The notes under the pieces were generated by a model. That model did no database searches. It had not been told where the DNA came from and was given only the letters and a program-made list of their open reading frames with translations. From Rhizosphaericola sp047606825 (GTDB lineage Bacteria; Bacteroidota; Bacteroidia; Chitinophagales; Chitinophagaceae): a stretch of DNA of 13,199 nucleotides. Where the stretch lies: the NCBI GenBank assembly GCA_047606825.1, contig JASGDY010000031.1, forward strand, positions 1 through 13,199. The letters run 5' to 3'. Within the stretch, counting starts at the first letter, position 1; each line of letters begins with the position of its first letter. Made by a program: the position numbers and the translations under genes. Shown here piece by piece: positions 6,760-13,067 of the stretch.

Positions 6760-7665
6760 CTATTTCAGATGTTCGAGTATTGTCGTGGTCAGAACCTCGT
6801 CGACATTGCCTTTCAGTTTTCCTTCTTTCCATTCTTCGGAGAGTTTGAAAAGCTGGTTGTTGAGGCTTTTGCCTTTGCCGAGGCTTTCGACGAGTTTGAC
6901 TTGGGAATGTTCGTTGAGGTATTGTTCCCACACGGCTTCCACTTTGACCCAGAAAGCACCGTAATCTTTCCAATATTTGACTGCTGGTGCGCAATTGCTT
7001 TCAGGTAGTTTGACGTAGTCGTTTAAACCTTTTTCTTCCGCACGTACCGAGTCGCCTGCCGCGGTGCGCGAGATTTTGACATTGTCCTGCACATGGTTGT
7101 AGCCATTGGGCAAAAGTACGAGGCGGTTGGTTCTGTTCAGGACATTGTAGTCGTCGCGCGTTGTGTATTCACGACGTGGCAATGGTGCGTCCGTCGTGTT
7201 TTCCCAGATTGTGTGTCCGTTGACTTCCTGCCATGTGGATGCACCTTGGTACCTGGGCGCGTCGCTCACTTCCCATACGGTCTGTGTCCATTTGCCTTTG
7301 ACATTGGCAGTAGGAACGGTCGTCTTTTCCCAAACCGCGTCGCCCTTGAATACCCAGAGCGTCGGGTCTTCATACGTCCAGTCTTCACGCCAGTGTTTGA
7401 CGATGGTGGAGTCGTCGATGACCAGCAGATGCTGGATGACGACTTTTTTGGGTGTGTTGACGATAGGATAGGCGAGTTCGGTGGCGTTGGTGATTTTTTC
7501 GCGGTCGTGGAACTTATAGTTTTTGTCTGGCGAAAAGGTTTCCGCGTACTGGAACGTCACGTCATAGCATCCGCAGAGACGGTCAATGTTTTTCTTTCCG
7601 TCCTTCTGGGCATTTGCACTTGCGGTAATGCAGGCCGATATCAGGAATGCCGCTATTTTTTTCAT
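6760..7665 (-). CDS. Exported DUF6607 family protein
   Basis: This 301-residue protein begins with a clean signal peptide (MKKIAAFLISACITASANA, cleavage before Q20), so it acts in the periplasm or at the outer membrane. The body has the conserved blocks I associate with DUF6607: GCYDVTF (32-38), QHLLV (78-82), KHWREDW (90-96), GKWTQTVWEV (124-133), DAPRYQG (135-141) and PLPRREYTTRDDYNVL (161-176). It is rich in tryptophan and aromatic residues with many predicted strands, while the last 60 residues look helical and charged. Function is unknown for the family, and no active-site pattern of a known enzyme is visible. It lies upstream of the reductase gene on the same strand, with a gap of 132 bases that carries that gene's putative promoter. 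I see no strong terminator after it. Confidence 0.8.
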   Translation of the reverse strand: MKKIAAFLISACITASANAQKDGKKNIDRLCGCYDVTFQYAETFSPDKNYKFHDREKITNATELAYPIVNTPKKVVIQHLLVIDDSTIVKHWREDWTYEDPTLWVFKGDAVWEKTTVPTANVKGKWTQTVWEVSDAPRYQGASTWQEVNGHTIWENTTDAPLPRREYTTRDDYNVLNRTNRLVLLPNGYNHVQDNVKISRTAAGDSVRAEEKGLNDYVKLPESNCAPAVKYWKDYGAFWVKVEAVWEQYLNEHSQVKLVESLGKGKSLNNQLFKLSEEWKEGKLKGNVDEVLTTTILEHLK

Positions 7666-7744
7666 TTGCCAAATAATTATACTGTAAAGTTGCGGGTATT
7701 GTTGTGGATGTCGTTTACGAATTTGGGAAAAAAGTTGCAGGTTT

Positions 7745-7917
7745 CAGGTTACAAGTTGTTGAAGCTTGTTTGGTCGGTGTATTTTGTGGCAACGGAATTA
7801 GTTCCGTCGTAATGGATTGAAAGAAAAAAAGTACGTTTCTTTCCGCAAAGTCCCGTTACCTACCGTGCTCCTCGGTCGGGAGACGGTGCGGATAAGAAAC
7901 CAGGAACTTGTAACCTG
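7745..7917. repeat. 173-base intergenic segment bounded by a perfect 13-base inverted repeat
   Basis: CAGGTTACAAGTT (7745-7757) is exactly complementary to AACTTGTAACCTG (7905-7917), whose outer end lies next to the murB stop. Inside are three small hairpins: ACGGAA/TTCCGT (7792-7807), GAAAGAAA/TTTCTTTC (7819-7843) and ACCGT-G-CTCC/GGAG-ACGGT (7862-7887). No frame in it resembles a protein. It could be the structured 3' end of the murB mRNA or a small non-coding insertion. Confidence 0.5.
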
Positions 7918-7918
7918 T

Positions 7919-8932
7919 TCACACCACGTTCACTTCCCGTTCCAGCGCGATGCCAAACTTGTCTTGGATGCTTTCAATGATTTTGGAGGACAGTGCCAAT
8001 ATGTTTTTGCCCGTACCGCCGCCGTAGTTGACCAAGACCAAAGCCTGGTGTGCATGTACACCGATATTACCGTCGCGATAGCCTTTCCATCCAGCTTTTT
8101 CGATGAGCCAACCGGCAGCGACTTTGACGTCTGCGCTATGGTCGGGTGCGGGAAAACCTTTGATGTCGGGAAACCGTTTTTCTAATTGTACAAACTGTTC
8201 TTTGGGTATCGTGGGGTTTTTGAAAAAGCTGCCCGCATTACCGATTCTGGCAGGGTCGGGTAGTTTGCTGCTGCGGATGGCAACCACCGCATCGGAAATA
8301 GCTTTAATAGATACATCGTGCAAGTGCATCGTTTCCAGTTGCTGCTGTATCGCACCGTAAGTGGTATGGAAAACTGGCGTTTTCCGCAACCGGTACGTGA
8401 CGTTGAGGATGATGTATTGCCCTTTGTATTTGTTTTTGAAAACACTTTCCCTGTATCCAAAATGGCAGTCGTCAAGATAAAACGTATCGACGCGCTGGTC
8501 GTATATGTGAAAGGCTTCCAATGCATGGAACGTGTCCTTGACCTCCACACCGTAGGCACCGATGTTTTGCATGGGCGACGCACCGACACAACCCGGAATC
8601 AGGCTGAGGTTTTCCAGGCCTGCATAGTTTTGGGAAATACAATGTAGGACAAACTGATGCCAGAGCTCGCCGCCACCCGCTTTGACATAGTAAAATTCAG
8701 TGTCTTCCGACAGTAGTTGGATACCTTTGATTTCGTTTTTGAGGACAAGTCCCGCAAAGTCCTGTGTCAAAAGAATATTGCTGCCTCCGCCAATCGTCAA
8801 TAGTTTGGGCGAACGTTGTTGGTTCAATACCGTTTGCAGTTCGTCCGTATTGGAGAAGCGGGAAAAATACTGCGCCTGGACATCAATGCCGAATGTGTTG
8901 TATGGAAGCAGGGAAATATTTTCTTCAATCAT
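7919..8932 (-). CDS. murB: UDP-N-acetylenolpyruvoylglucosamine reductase MurB (type I)
   Basis: MurB reduces UDP-GlcNAc-enolpyruvate to UDP-MurNAc with NADPH and FAD, a committed cytosolic step of peptidoglycan synthesis. The 337-residue protein has an N-terminal FAD-binding domain with IGGGSNILL (47-55) and the IPGCVGASPMQNIGAYG block (112-128). The catalytic arginine lies in FGYRES (R161), the catalytic serine in GNAGSFFKNP (S235), and the C-terminal glutamate in LEREVNVV (E331). The retained tyrosine loop and the length point to the E. coli-like type I form. These three positions lie within a few residues of those in the E. coli enzyme. It is not next to other mur genes. A direct repeat with a TAnnTTTG motif precedes it. 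Confidence 0.96.
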   Translation of the reverse strand: MIEENISLLPYNTFGIDVQAQYFSRFSNTDELQTVLNQQRSPKLLTIGGGSNILLTQDFAGLVLKNEIKGIQLLSEDTEFYYVKAGGGELWHQFVLHCISQNYAGLENLSLIPGCVGASPMQNIGAYGVEVKDTFHALEAFHIYDQRVDTFYLDDCHFGYRESVFKNKYKGQYIILNVTYRLRKTPVFHTTYGAIQQQLETMHLHDVSIKAISDAVVAIRSSKLPDPARIGNAGSFFKNPTIPKEQFVQLEKRFPDIKGFPAPDHSADVKVAAGWLIEKAGWKGYRDGNIGVHAHQALVLVNYGGGTGKNILALSSKIIESIQDKFGIALEREVNVV

Positions 8933-8940
8933 ATATGGTC

Positions 8941-8973
8941 TATTAAGTCAAAAGTAAAAAGGCATAAACAAAA
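8941..8973. repeat. Intergenic A-rich repeat, copy upstream of murB
   Basis: This 33-base stretch matches 9991-10023 at 30 of 33 positions in direct orientation. It begins TATTAAGTCAAA and ends in AAACAAAA. On the minus strand it contains TACTTTTG (8949-8956), a TAnnTTTG match 16 bases before the murB ATG. It may serve as the murB promoter or be a dispersed intergenic repeat. Confidence 0.6.
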
Positions 8974-9028
8974 AGTATAACCTGTATTTCGGTCGGAGCC
9001 TTCATAGACTGATAGATAAATTAAATAT

Positions 9029-9068
9029 GTGAACATCTCCGTGGCCGATATACGGTATAACTATTCAC
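9029..9068 (-). terminator. Possible weak terminator after the DUF6263 gene
   Basis: GTGAA (9029-9033) can pair with TTCAC (9064-9068), and CCGT (9039-9042) with ACGG (9052-9055). On the minus strand this follows the stop at 9086 by 17 bases and runs into AT-rich sequence (ATATTTAATTTATC). The interrupted stem makes the call weak. Confidence 0.3.
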
Positions 9069-9085
9069 TTTTAACCATTACTTAT

Positions 9086-9949
9086 TCACTGTTTTTGGCA
9101 TGAGCTGGCGATATTGGACTTAACGGTCATGGGGATTTTTTGTCCCATTGCGGTGATTGTGCCTTTCAGGTCTTGTACGAGCGTGGAGGAAGTGTAGATG
9201 CCCGTTTGGGTATCGACGACCATTTCTCCGTTTTGTGTGCCGCCCAATGCCATGTCGAAATCCATGCCGTTGAAGTTTATTTTCTGTGCGCTGTCCGTTG
9301 TCAAGGTGGAGGCAATCTTGATGTAGGCGAGGTTGTTTTCTACTTTTTGGAGTGTGTAGGTCACTTTGGCGTTGAGCTTGATGCGGTTAGTTACAGAATA
9401 GATATTGCTCCACGTTTCGCCGACGGCAATAGGTTTGTTGGGATAAAGGGAAAAATATTGGCCTATGGAGCTCTTGATGGCATCCTCGTCGAAATATTGG
9501 GCCGCGGGATTGCCGGCCCCAAACACGGAAGCCAAGGAATCGACGCCGACAACTTTGGAAATCTTCCCATCGGGAGCGATGACGCATCCAAACTGTTTGG
9601 TCGTCAGCTTTTTGAACGGTTCGCTTTGGGCATTGGTTTCGTTGCTGTTGAGGTTCAGTTTTTGTCCCATTATGTCCATGTCGAGCTTGATATTGGTGTA
9701 CTGCATCGTCATCAGCTTGTCCTTGCCTTGTTGTGGCGTCACGGTGCAGTTCATGTCCATCGTCATGTCCATATTGATGTCCATGCCCATCTGTGTAGCC
9801 ACGCTTTTGGTGGTTGCGGACATGGCGTATTTGGCGTTGTTGGCGGGATTGAATTTAAGCGTGATTGTCTTTTGGGCGTTTGCGGTCAGGTTTAGCAAAG
9901 CAACGGCGGCAATAGGTAAAACTTTCCCGATACGGTTAAATAATTTCAT
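9086..9949 (-). CDS. Exported DUF6263 family protein
   Basis: This 287-residue protein begins with a signal peptide (residues 1-25, ending LTANA before Q26) and has no membrane segment after it. The rest looks like a beta-rich secreted fold. Residues 54-66 alternate methionine and aspartate (MGMDINMDMTMDM), and residues 169-180 (YPNKPIAVGETW) form the block I associate with DUF6263. Cysteines occur at 68, 122 and near the C-terminus. Function is unknown for this family, and I see no catalytic motif. It appears to be a single-gene unit: two TAnnTTTG elements lie upstream (9963-9970 and 9999-10006) and a weak hairpin lies downstream. The family call rests on remembered sequence pattern and is moderately sure. 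Confidence 0.72.
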   Translation of the reverse strand: MKLFNRIGKVLPIAAVALLNLTANAQKTITLKFNPANNAKYAMSATTKSVATQMGMDINMDMTMDMNCTVTPQQGKDKLMTMQYTNIKLDMDIMGQKLNLNSNETNAQSEPFKKLTTKQFGCVIAPDGKISKVVGVDSLASVFGAGNPAAQYFDEDAIKSSIGQYFSLYPNKPIAVGETWSNIYSVTNRIKLNAKVTYTLQKVENNLAYIKIASTLTTDSAQKINFNGMDFDMALGGTQNGEMVVDTQTGIYTSSTLVQDLKGTITAMGQKIPMTVKSNIASSCQKQ

Positions 9950-9962
9950 TGGATATTTTTTT

Positions 9963-9970
9963 CAAAAATA
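9963..9970 (-). promoter_or_regulatory. Putative -7 element of the DUF6263 gene
   Basis: The minus strand reads TATTTTTG (TAnnTTTG) 13 bases before ATG 9949. A second match, TACATTTG, at 9999-10006 lies inside the repeat copy. Neither has a clear -33 element at normal spacing. Confidence 0.4.
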
Positions 9971-9990
9971 GGGCAAGATAGCGAATAGCT

Positions 9991-10023
9991 TATTAAGTCA
10001 AATGTAAAAAGCCAAAAACAAAA
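9991..10023. repeat. Intergenic A-rich repeat, copy upstream of the DUF6263 gene
   Basis: This is the second copy of the 33-base direct repeat seen at 8941-8973, with differences at positions 13, 22 and 25 only. It lies 41 bases upstream of the DUF6263 start and holds a TAnnTTTG match on the minus strand at 9999-10006. Confidence 0.6.
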
Positions 10024-10105
10024 GCATGGGATGGCTGTATGGTGGCAATAGGTTTAGTCAAATATACTTCACGTCGGATAAAAATGTGCCATGCAATAGA
10101 CACGC

Positions 10106-10169
10106 AAATAAACAATGCCGTCACCCTTGCCGCTGGTATATGCGGCAAGGGTGACGGCATTGTTTATTT
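10106..10169 (-). terminator. Perfect 28-bp hairpin terminator of the thioesterase gene
   Basis: Bases 10106-10133 are exactly complementary to 10142-10169, enclosing the 8-base loop TGGTATAT. The outer part of the stem is AT-rich, so each strand ends in TTGTTTATTT after a GC-rich core. It starts 8 bases after the thioesterase stop codon on the minus strand. The symmetry would allow it to stop transcription in both directions. Confidence 0.85.
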
Positions 10170-10177
10170 CCAAGCCA

Positions 10178-10570
10178 CTAACTTTCCCGCAACCGCTCGT
10201 CGGTGTAGGTGATTTCGGTTTTGCCGTGTGGTGCAGGTACGCCGTTTTCGTCCAGATGGACAAAGACGATTTTCTCAATGGTCAATATGACGTTCTTGGT
10301 TATTTTGTTGCGTACCTGACACGTCAGGGTGATGGACGTGCGCCCAAAACTTGTCGCTTTCAGTCCAAGTTCGATGATGTCGCCCGTTTTGCCCGGATTT
10401 TCAAAATTGATTTCGGACATGAATTTGGTGACGACCCTGTTGCTGCCGAGCTGGATGATGGCATAGATGGCAGCTTCTTCGTCAATCCACTGCAACAGCG
10501 CGCCCCCAAAAAGAGAACCGTTGGGGTTGAGGTCCCCGGGTTTGACCCATTTTCTTGTGTAGAAGTTCAT
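10178..10570 (-). CDS. Hotdog-fold acyl-CoA thioesterase (YciA-like)
   Basis: The enzyme family hydrolyses acyl-CoA esters to free acid and CoA in the cytosol. The protein has 130 residues, a normal length for a single hotdog domain. The diagnostic block is LNPNGSLFGGALLQWIDEEAA (14-34). It combines N17-G18, the FGG turn before the central helix, and D30, which lines up with the catalytic aspartate of YciA-type enzymes. A second conserved strand region follows in TKFMSEINFENPGKTGDIIEL (48-68). No signal peptide is present. The gene stands alone: it ends at a perfect hairpin and has 128 bases between it and the mqnE stop upstream. I cannot tell the preferred acyl chain from sequence. Confidence 0.9.
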   Translation of the reverse strand: MNFYTRKWVKPGDLNPNGSLFGGALLQWIDEEAAIYAIIQLGSNRVVTKFMSEINFENPGKTGDIIELGLKATSFGRTSITLTCQVRNKITKNVILTIEKIVFVHLDENGVPAPHGKTEITYTDERLRES

Positions 10571-10673
10571 ACGAATTTATGAATTGTGATTGATGATTTT
10601 AGACCGAAAGTCGTAAAGACCGAAGACGATAAATAATCGATTTTTTCTTTTTCTATTTCCTGTAACCTGAAAT

Positions 10674-10703
10674 TGTGAAGACACTCAATCGTGCGTCTTT
10701 ACA
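10674..10703 (-). terminator. Hairpin overlapping the mqnE stop codon
   Basis: An 11-bp stem, 10674-10684 with 10693-10703 (one A-C mismatch and one G-U pair on the minus strand), encloses an 8-base loop. The stem includes the mqnE stop codon at 10699-10701. Only a weak ATTTC tract follows, so termination is uncertain. Confidence 0.35.
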
Positions 10704-11862
10704 TTTCTACCTCTACCGTCGCATCCGAAAAATCATGGATGATATTGTAGTTGGTGTCACGTTCCAACGGTTCGCGTCGGGCTTGCCGTATCATCGCCAC
10801 GAGCTGTTCCGTGTTCATGGACGGCGCCTGTTCCTCGCTGCCCGCCATCGTGTAGATTTTGGTCGTGTCGTCAATCGTACCGTCGAGGTCGTCCACGCCG
10901 TAGTTGAGCGTCAGCTGCGCGTTGTCGCGTCCGAGCATGGGCCAGTAGGCTTTGAGGTGCGGAAAGTTGTCGAGGTAGATGCGAGCGATGGCATACAGGC
11001 GCATGTCTTCCGTCACGGACGATTCCTTGATATGGCTCATGTCGTTGTTTTTGTTGCGGAACTTGAGCGGGATGAACGTAAAGAAACCGCCTGTTTCGTC
11101 CTGCAATTCACGGAGGCGGCGCATGTGGTCGATGCGGTCGGCGTAGCTTTCGATATGCCCATAGAGCATGGTCGCGTTGGAGTGCATGCCCATCTTGTGT
11201 GCGGTACGGTGTATCTCGAGCCAACCGTCTGCGTTGACCTTGTCGGCGCATATCTTTTCGCGGACTGCTGATGCAAATATCTCGGCACCGCCACCGGGAA
11301 GTGATTCGAGTCCGGCTTCCCTGAGCATGGTCAAACCTTCGGCAACACTGACTTTTGCCTTGCGGAACATATAGTCCAACTCAACGGCCGTGTAACCTTT
11401 GATGTGGAGTTCGGGGCGGTGTGCCTTGATTTTTTTCAATAGTTCGATGAAGAACGGCAGGTTGAGTTTGGGATGTACCCCGCCGACGATATGCACTTCC
11501 GTGACGGGCTGGTTGTCATAGCTGCGGACGATGTCCATCATCTGGTCTTCGGAAAATTCCCAGCCTTCCTCGCGATGCTTGTACAGCCGGGAATAGGAGC
11601 AGAACGCACACGTAAACACGCAGACGTTGGTCGGTTCGACATGGAAATTGCGGTTGAAATAAGTGCGGTTGCCATTTTTCTTTTCACGGACGAAATTGGC
11701 GAGCGCACCGAGAAAGTTCAGCGACCCTTTCTCAAACAAAAGAATACCGTCCCCATCCGAAATGCGTGTCCCAGCCAGTATTTTTTTCGCTATCTTCTTC
11801 AGCCCTTCATTCTTTTCAAAATCAATCAGTGCTTCCAGCTGTTGTATTTTATCTCCGTCCAT
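10699..11862 (-). CDS. mqnE: Aminofutalosine synthase MqnE (radical SAM)
   Basis: MqnE joins 3-[(1-carboxyvinyl)oxy]benzoate with S-adenosylmethionine to form aminofutalosine, the second step of the futalosine route to menaquinone. The 387-residue length is normal. The radical SAM cluster motif is C81-x3-C85-x2-C88 in NVCVFTCAFCSYSR. It is followed by EVHIVGGVHP (about 121-130), GYTAVEL (about 156-162), the LPGGGAEIF block and HSNATMLYGHIE. The wording EPTNVCVFTCAFC and the C-terminal TKIYTMAGSEEQ separate it from the paralogue MqnC. No other mqn gene is in the window. A TAnnTTTG element lies 19 bases upstream of the ATG at 11862. Confidence 0.93.
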   Translation of the reverse strand: MDGDKIQQLEALIDFEKNEGLKKIAKKILAGTRISDGDGILLFEKGSLNFLGALANFVREKKNGNRTYFNRNFHVEPTNVCVFTCAFCSYSRLYKHREEGWEFSEDQMMDIVRSYDNQPVTEVHIVGGVHPKLNLPFFIELLKKIKAHRPELHIKGYTAVELDYMFRKAKVSVAEGLTMLREAGLESLPGGGAEIFASAVREKICADKVNADGWLEIHRTAHKMGMHSNATMLYGHIESYADRIDHMRRLRELQDETGGFFTFIPLKFRNKNNDMSHIKESSVTEDMRLYAIARIYLDNFPHLKAYWPMLGRDNAQLTLNYGVDDLDGTIDDTTKIYTMAGSEEQAPSMNTEQLVAMIRQARREPLERDTNYNIIHDFSDATVEVEM

Positions 11863-11881
11863 GACACTTCAAATTTGCAAG

Positions 11882-11889
11882 CAAATTTA
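11882..11889 (-). promoter_or_regulatory. Putative -7 element of mqnE
   Basis: The minus strand reads TAAATTTG (TAnnTTTG) 19 bases before ATG 11862. No -33 TTTG is found at the usual spacing. Direct CAAATTT words at 11872 and 11882 make the site AT-rich, so chance is possible. Confidence 0.4.
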
Positions 11890-11904
11890 AGCCAAAAGGG
11901 AAAA

Positions 11905-11991
11905 GTAAAAAATAAAAAGGTCAATAGGAGATATGATAGAGTGGTCGGTGAAGACACCGGACCATTAGTGAAAAATAAAAAGCTCAATAGG
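11905..11991. repeat. Pair of 24-base direct repeats around a small hairpin
   Basis: Bases 11905-11928 and 11968-11991 match at 22 of 24 positions (both contain AAAAATAAAAAG and TCAATAGG). Between them TGGTCGGTG (11942-11950) pairs with CACCGGACCA (11955-11964) around AAGA with one bulged C. The right copy runs into the DUF2752 gene and supplies its last codons and stop. The hairpin may end that transcript, though no T-tract follows. Confidence 0.5.
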
Positions 11992-12469
11992 GCGCAAGCC
12001 AGCTAAACGGCTCAACGGGAATATTGCGCAACACGGCAAAAGACAATACGCTAACCAATACTATCCACGGCATCTGCCGAGTCGCGAAAATAGTTCCTTG
12101 TATCGTGCGGCCTCTGGCTATCAGGTACACTCGGTAAAAAATAATCGGAAGGGCAAACGGAACCAGGAGGTTTTGATGCAAAGCTTCGCCGATACGTCCG
12201 TGCAGCAACGCCGAAATGCAACGTTGCGAACCGCATCCAGAACAATACAGGTGCGTCATCATGAAAAATGGACATTTCGGAAAAAATCGCTTCAGGCCAC
12301 TCGGAAAGACGAAATAATAAAGCCCGGCAATGACAAGCACTGCCGGGACAACGAAAAACAATATGTTCTTGGATGGTTTAATCAGCCTAGTAAGAATTAA
12401 ATCCGTCGTTCTTAGCCGCGTAAAATATCGCAAAGCCGAAAATCGACAAGTAAATGATAATGAAAACAA
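11984..12469 (-). CDS. DUF2752 membrane protein, start uncertain
   Basis: This is a small membrane protein of unknown function. In the 161-residue reading the DUF2752 signature is CPFFMMTHLYCSGCGSQR (66-83), with C66 and the CxGC pair C76/C79, followed by ALLHGRIGEALHQN. Hydrophobic segments lie at about 37-55, 101-117 and 135-149. The cysteines sit just after the first membrane helix. The only in-frame ATG is 12469, which would overlap the CD225 gene by 83 bases and add about 28 untypical residues. The natural family start would lie near CTG 12385 or ATT 12382, just after the CD225 stop. So either a rare start codon, a lost ATG or the long overlap must be assumed. Neighbouring CD225 and DUF2752 genes on one strand suggest a shared envelope role. 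Confidence 0.75.
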   Translation of the reverse strand: MFSLSFTCRFSALRYFTRLRTTDLILTRLIKPSKNILFFVVPAVLVIAGLYYFVFPSGLKRFFPKCPFFMMTHLYCSGCGSQRCISALLHGRIGEALHQNLLVPFALPIIFYRVYLIARGRTIQGTIFATRQMPWIVLVSVLSFAVLRNIPVEPFSWLAPY

Positions 12470-12731
12470 CCCATGCTATTGCCGAAATGATTGCCCATTT
12501 CTTGGCAGCCGCAGCCGACTGTTTCGCTCCTTCAATATCGCCGGCTATAAACTTGTTGTTCACCTGTGTTGACTTGACAATACTCACAATCCCAAAAGGC
12601 AGACAACAAAAAATCGTTGACAGTATAGCCCATACCAAGTAATTGTCGGGAGGAGTGACACCCGGTTGCCGAAACTGTGGCTGTTGAAATTGAGGTTGCT
12701 GTGGTTGTAATGGTTGTTCGTTTGGTTCCAT
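12387..12731 (-). CDS. CD225/dispanin family membrane protein
   Basis: The 114-residue protein has a Q/P-rich hydrophilic head (residues 5-24) and then two hydrophobic segments (about 31-52 and 79-104). They are joined by the CD225 loop: VNNKFIAGDIEGAKQSAAAAKKWAIIS, with the conserved GD and A-x-x-x-A-x-x-W positions. This is the bacterial version of the dispanin fold also found in interferon-induced transmembrane proteins. Bacterial members are of unknown function. One helix probably re-enters or spans the inner membrane with both parts anchored. The DUF2752 gene follows directly on the same strand. No clear promoter motif is visible in the 168 bases upstream, before the LytTR-like fragment. 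Confidence 0.88.
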   Translation of the reverse strand: MEPNEQPLQPQQPQFQQPQFRQPGVTPPDNYLVWAILSTIFCCLPFGIVSIVKSTQVNNKFIAGDIEGAKQSAAAAKKWAIISAIAWVVFIIIYLSIFGFAIFYAAKNDGFNSY

Positions 12732-12899
12732 TTTGTAGAAAATTTTACCGAAGATATTGTTAATGTTCTAAACAGCCAAATGGAGTTGCGGGTAGTCCGT
12801 TGTCGGTGGACGGGAGTCAACATTTAAGCCTAAAACAAAAAGCCCATGTTGCATCGGTATAATTTGCAACTGTTCCATGCTGACGACGGACGGCGATTG

Positions 12900-13067
12900 T
12901 CACTTCAACTTCTTCTCCAAAATCTCCTGCACCTGTTTCTGGTAGGTGACGCTTATGGGGATTTCGCGGCCAAGCACGAAGAGGGCGTTTTTGTTTCGCA
13001 GTCCTATGTTGTAGCCGTTGGCTACTTTGGGGATACATTGGGTTGACAAGTTATACGATAATGAAAT
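12900..13067 (-). pseudogene. C-terminal fragment of a LytTR-like DNA-binding domain
   Basis: On the minus strand, an open stretch of 55 codons ends in TGA at 12900-12902. It contains VANGYNIGLRNKN, ALFVLGREIPIS and TYQKQVQEILEKKLK. The order strand, strand, IPIS-x-x-Y-x-x-x-V-x-x-x-L is that of the end of LytTR domains, which bind DNA in AgrA/LytR-type regulators. Upstream the frame hits a TGA at 13068-13070, and there is no start codon, so the receiver part and most of the DNA-binding domain are missing. The upstream part lies inside the terminal palindrome, so the break may come from the assembly rather than from gene decay. The family call is moderate. Confidence 0.5.

Noticed and set aside
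7093..7812. Plus-strand open frame of 239 codons
   Set aside because: It lies opposite the DUF6607 gene, which has a signal peptide and conserved blocks; the plus frame has none.
9140..9895. Plus-strand open frame of 251 codons
   Set aside because: It mirrors the DUF6263 gene and reads as histidine/valine-rich shadow sequence without domain features.
10595..10640. Repeated AGACCGAA words before the thioesterase gene
   Set aside because: Two short imperfect copies only; they may be intergenic debris and do not support a defined element.
12848..12870. GTTGCA...TGCAAC inverted repeat upstream of the CD225 gene
   Set aside because: A 6-bp stem with an 11-base loop and no T-tract is too weak to call a regulatory site.
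12817..13046. Short frames on both strands over the LytTR-like tail
   Set aside because: They are other frames of the same region; only the frame ending at 12900 gives a domain-like sequence.
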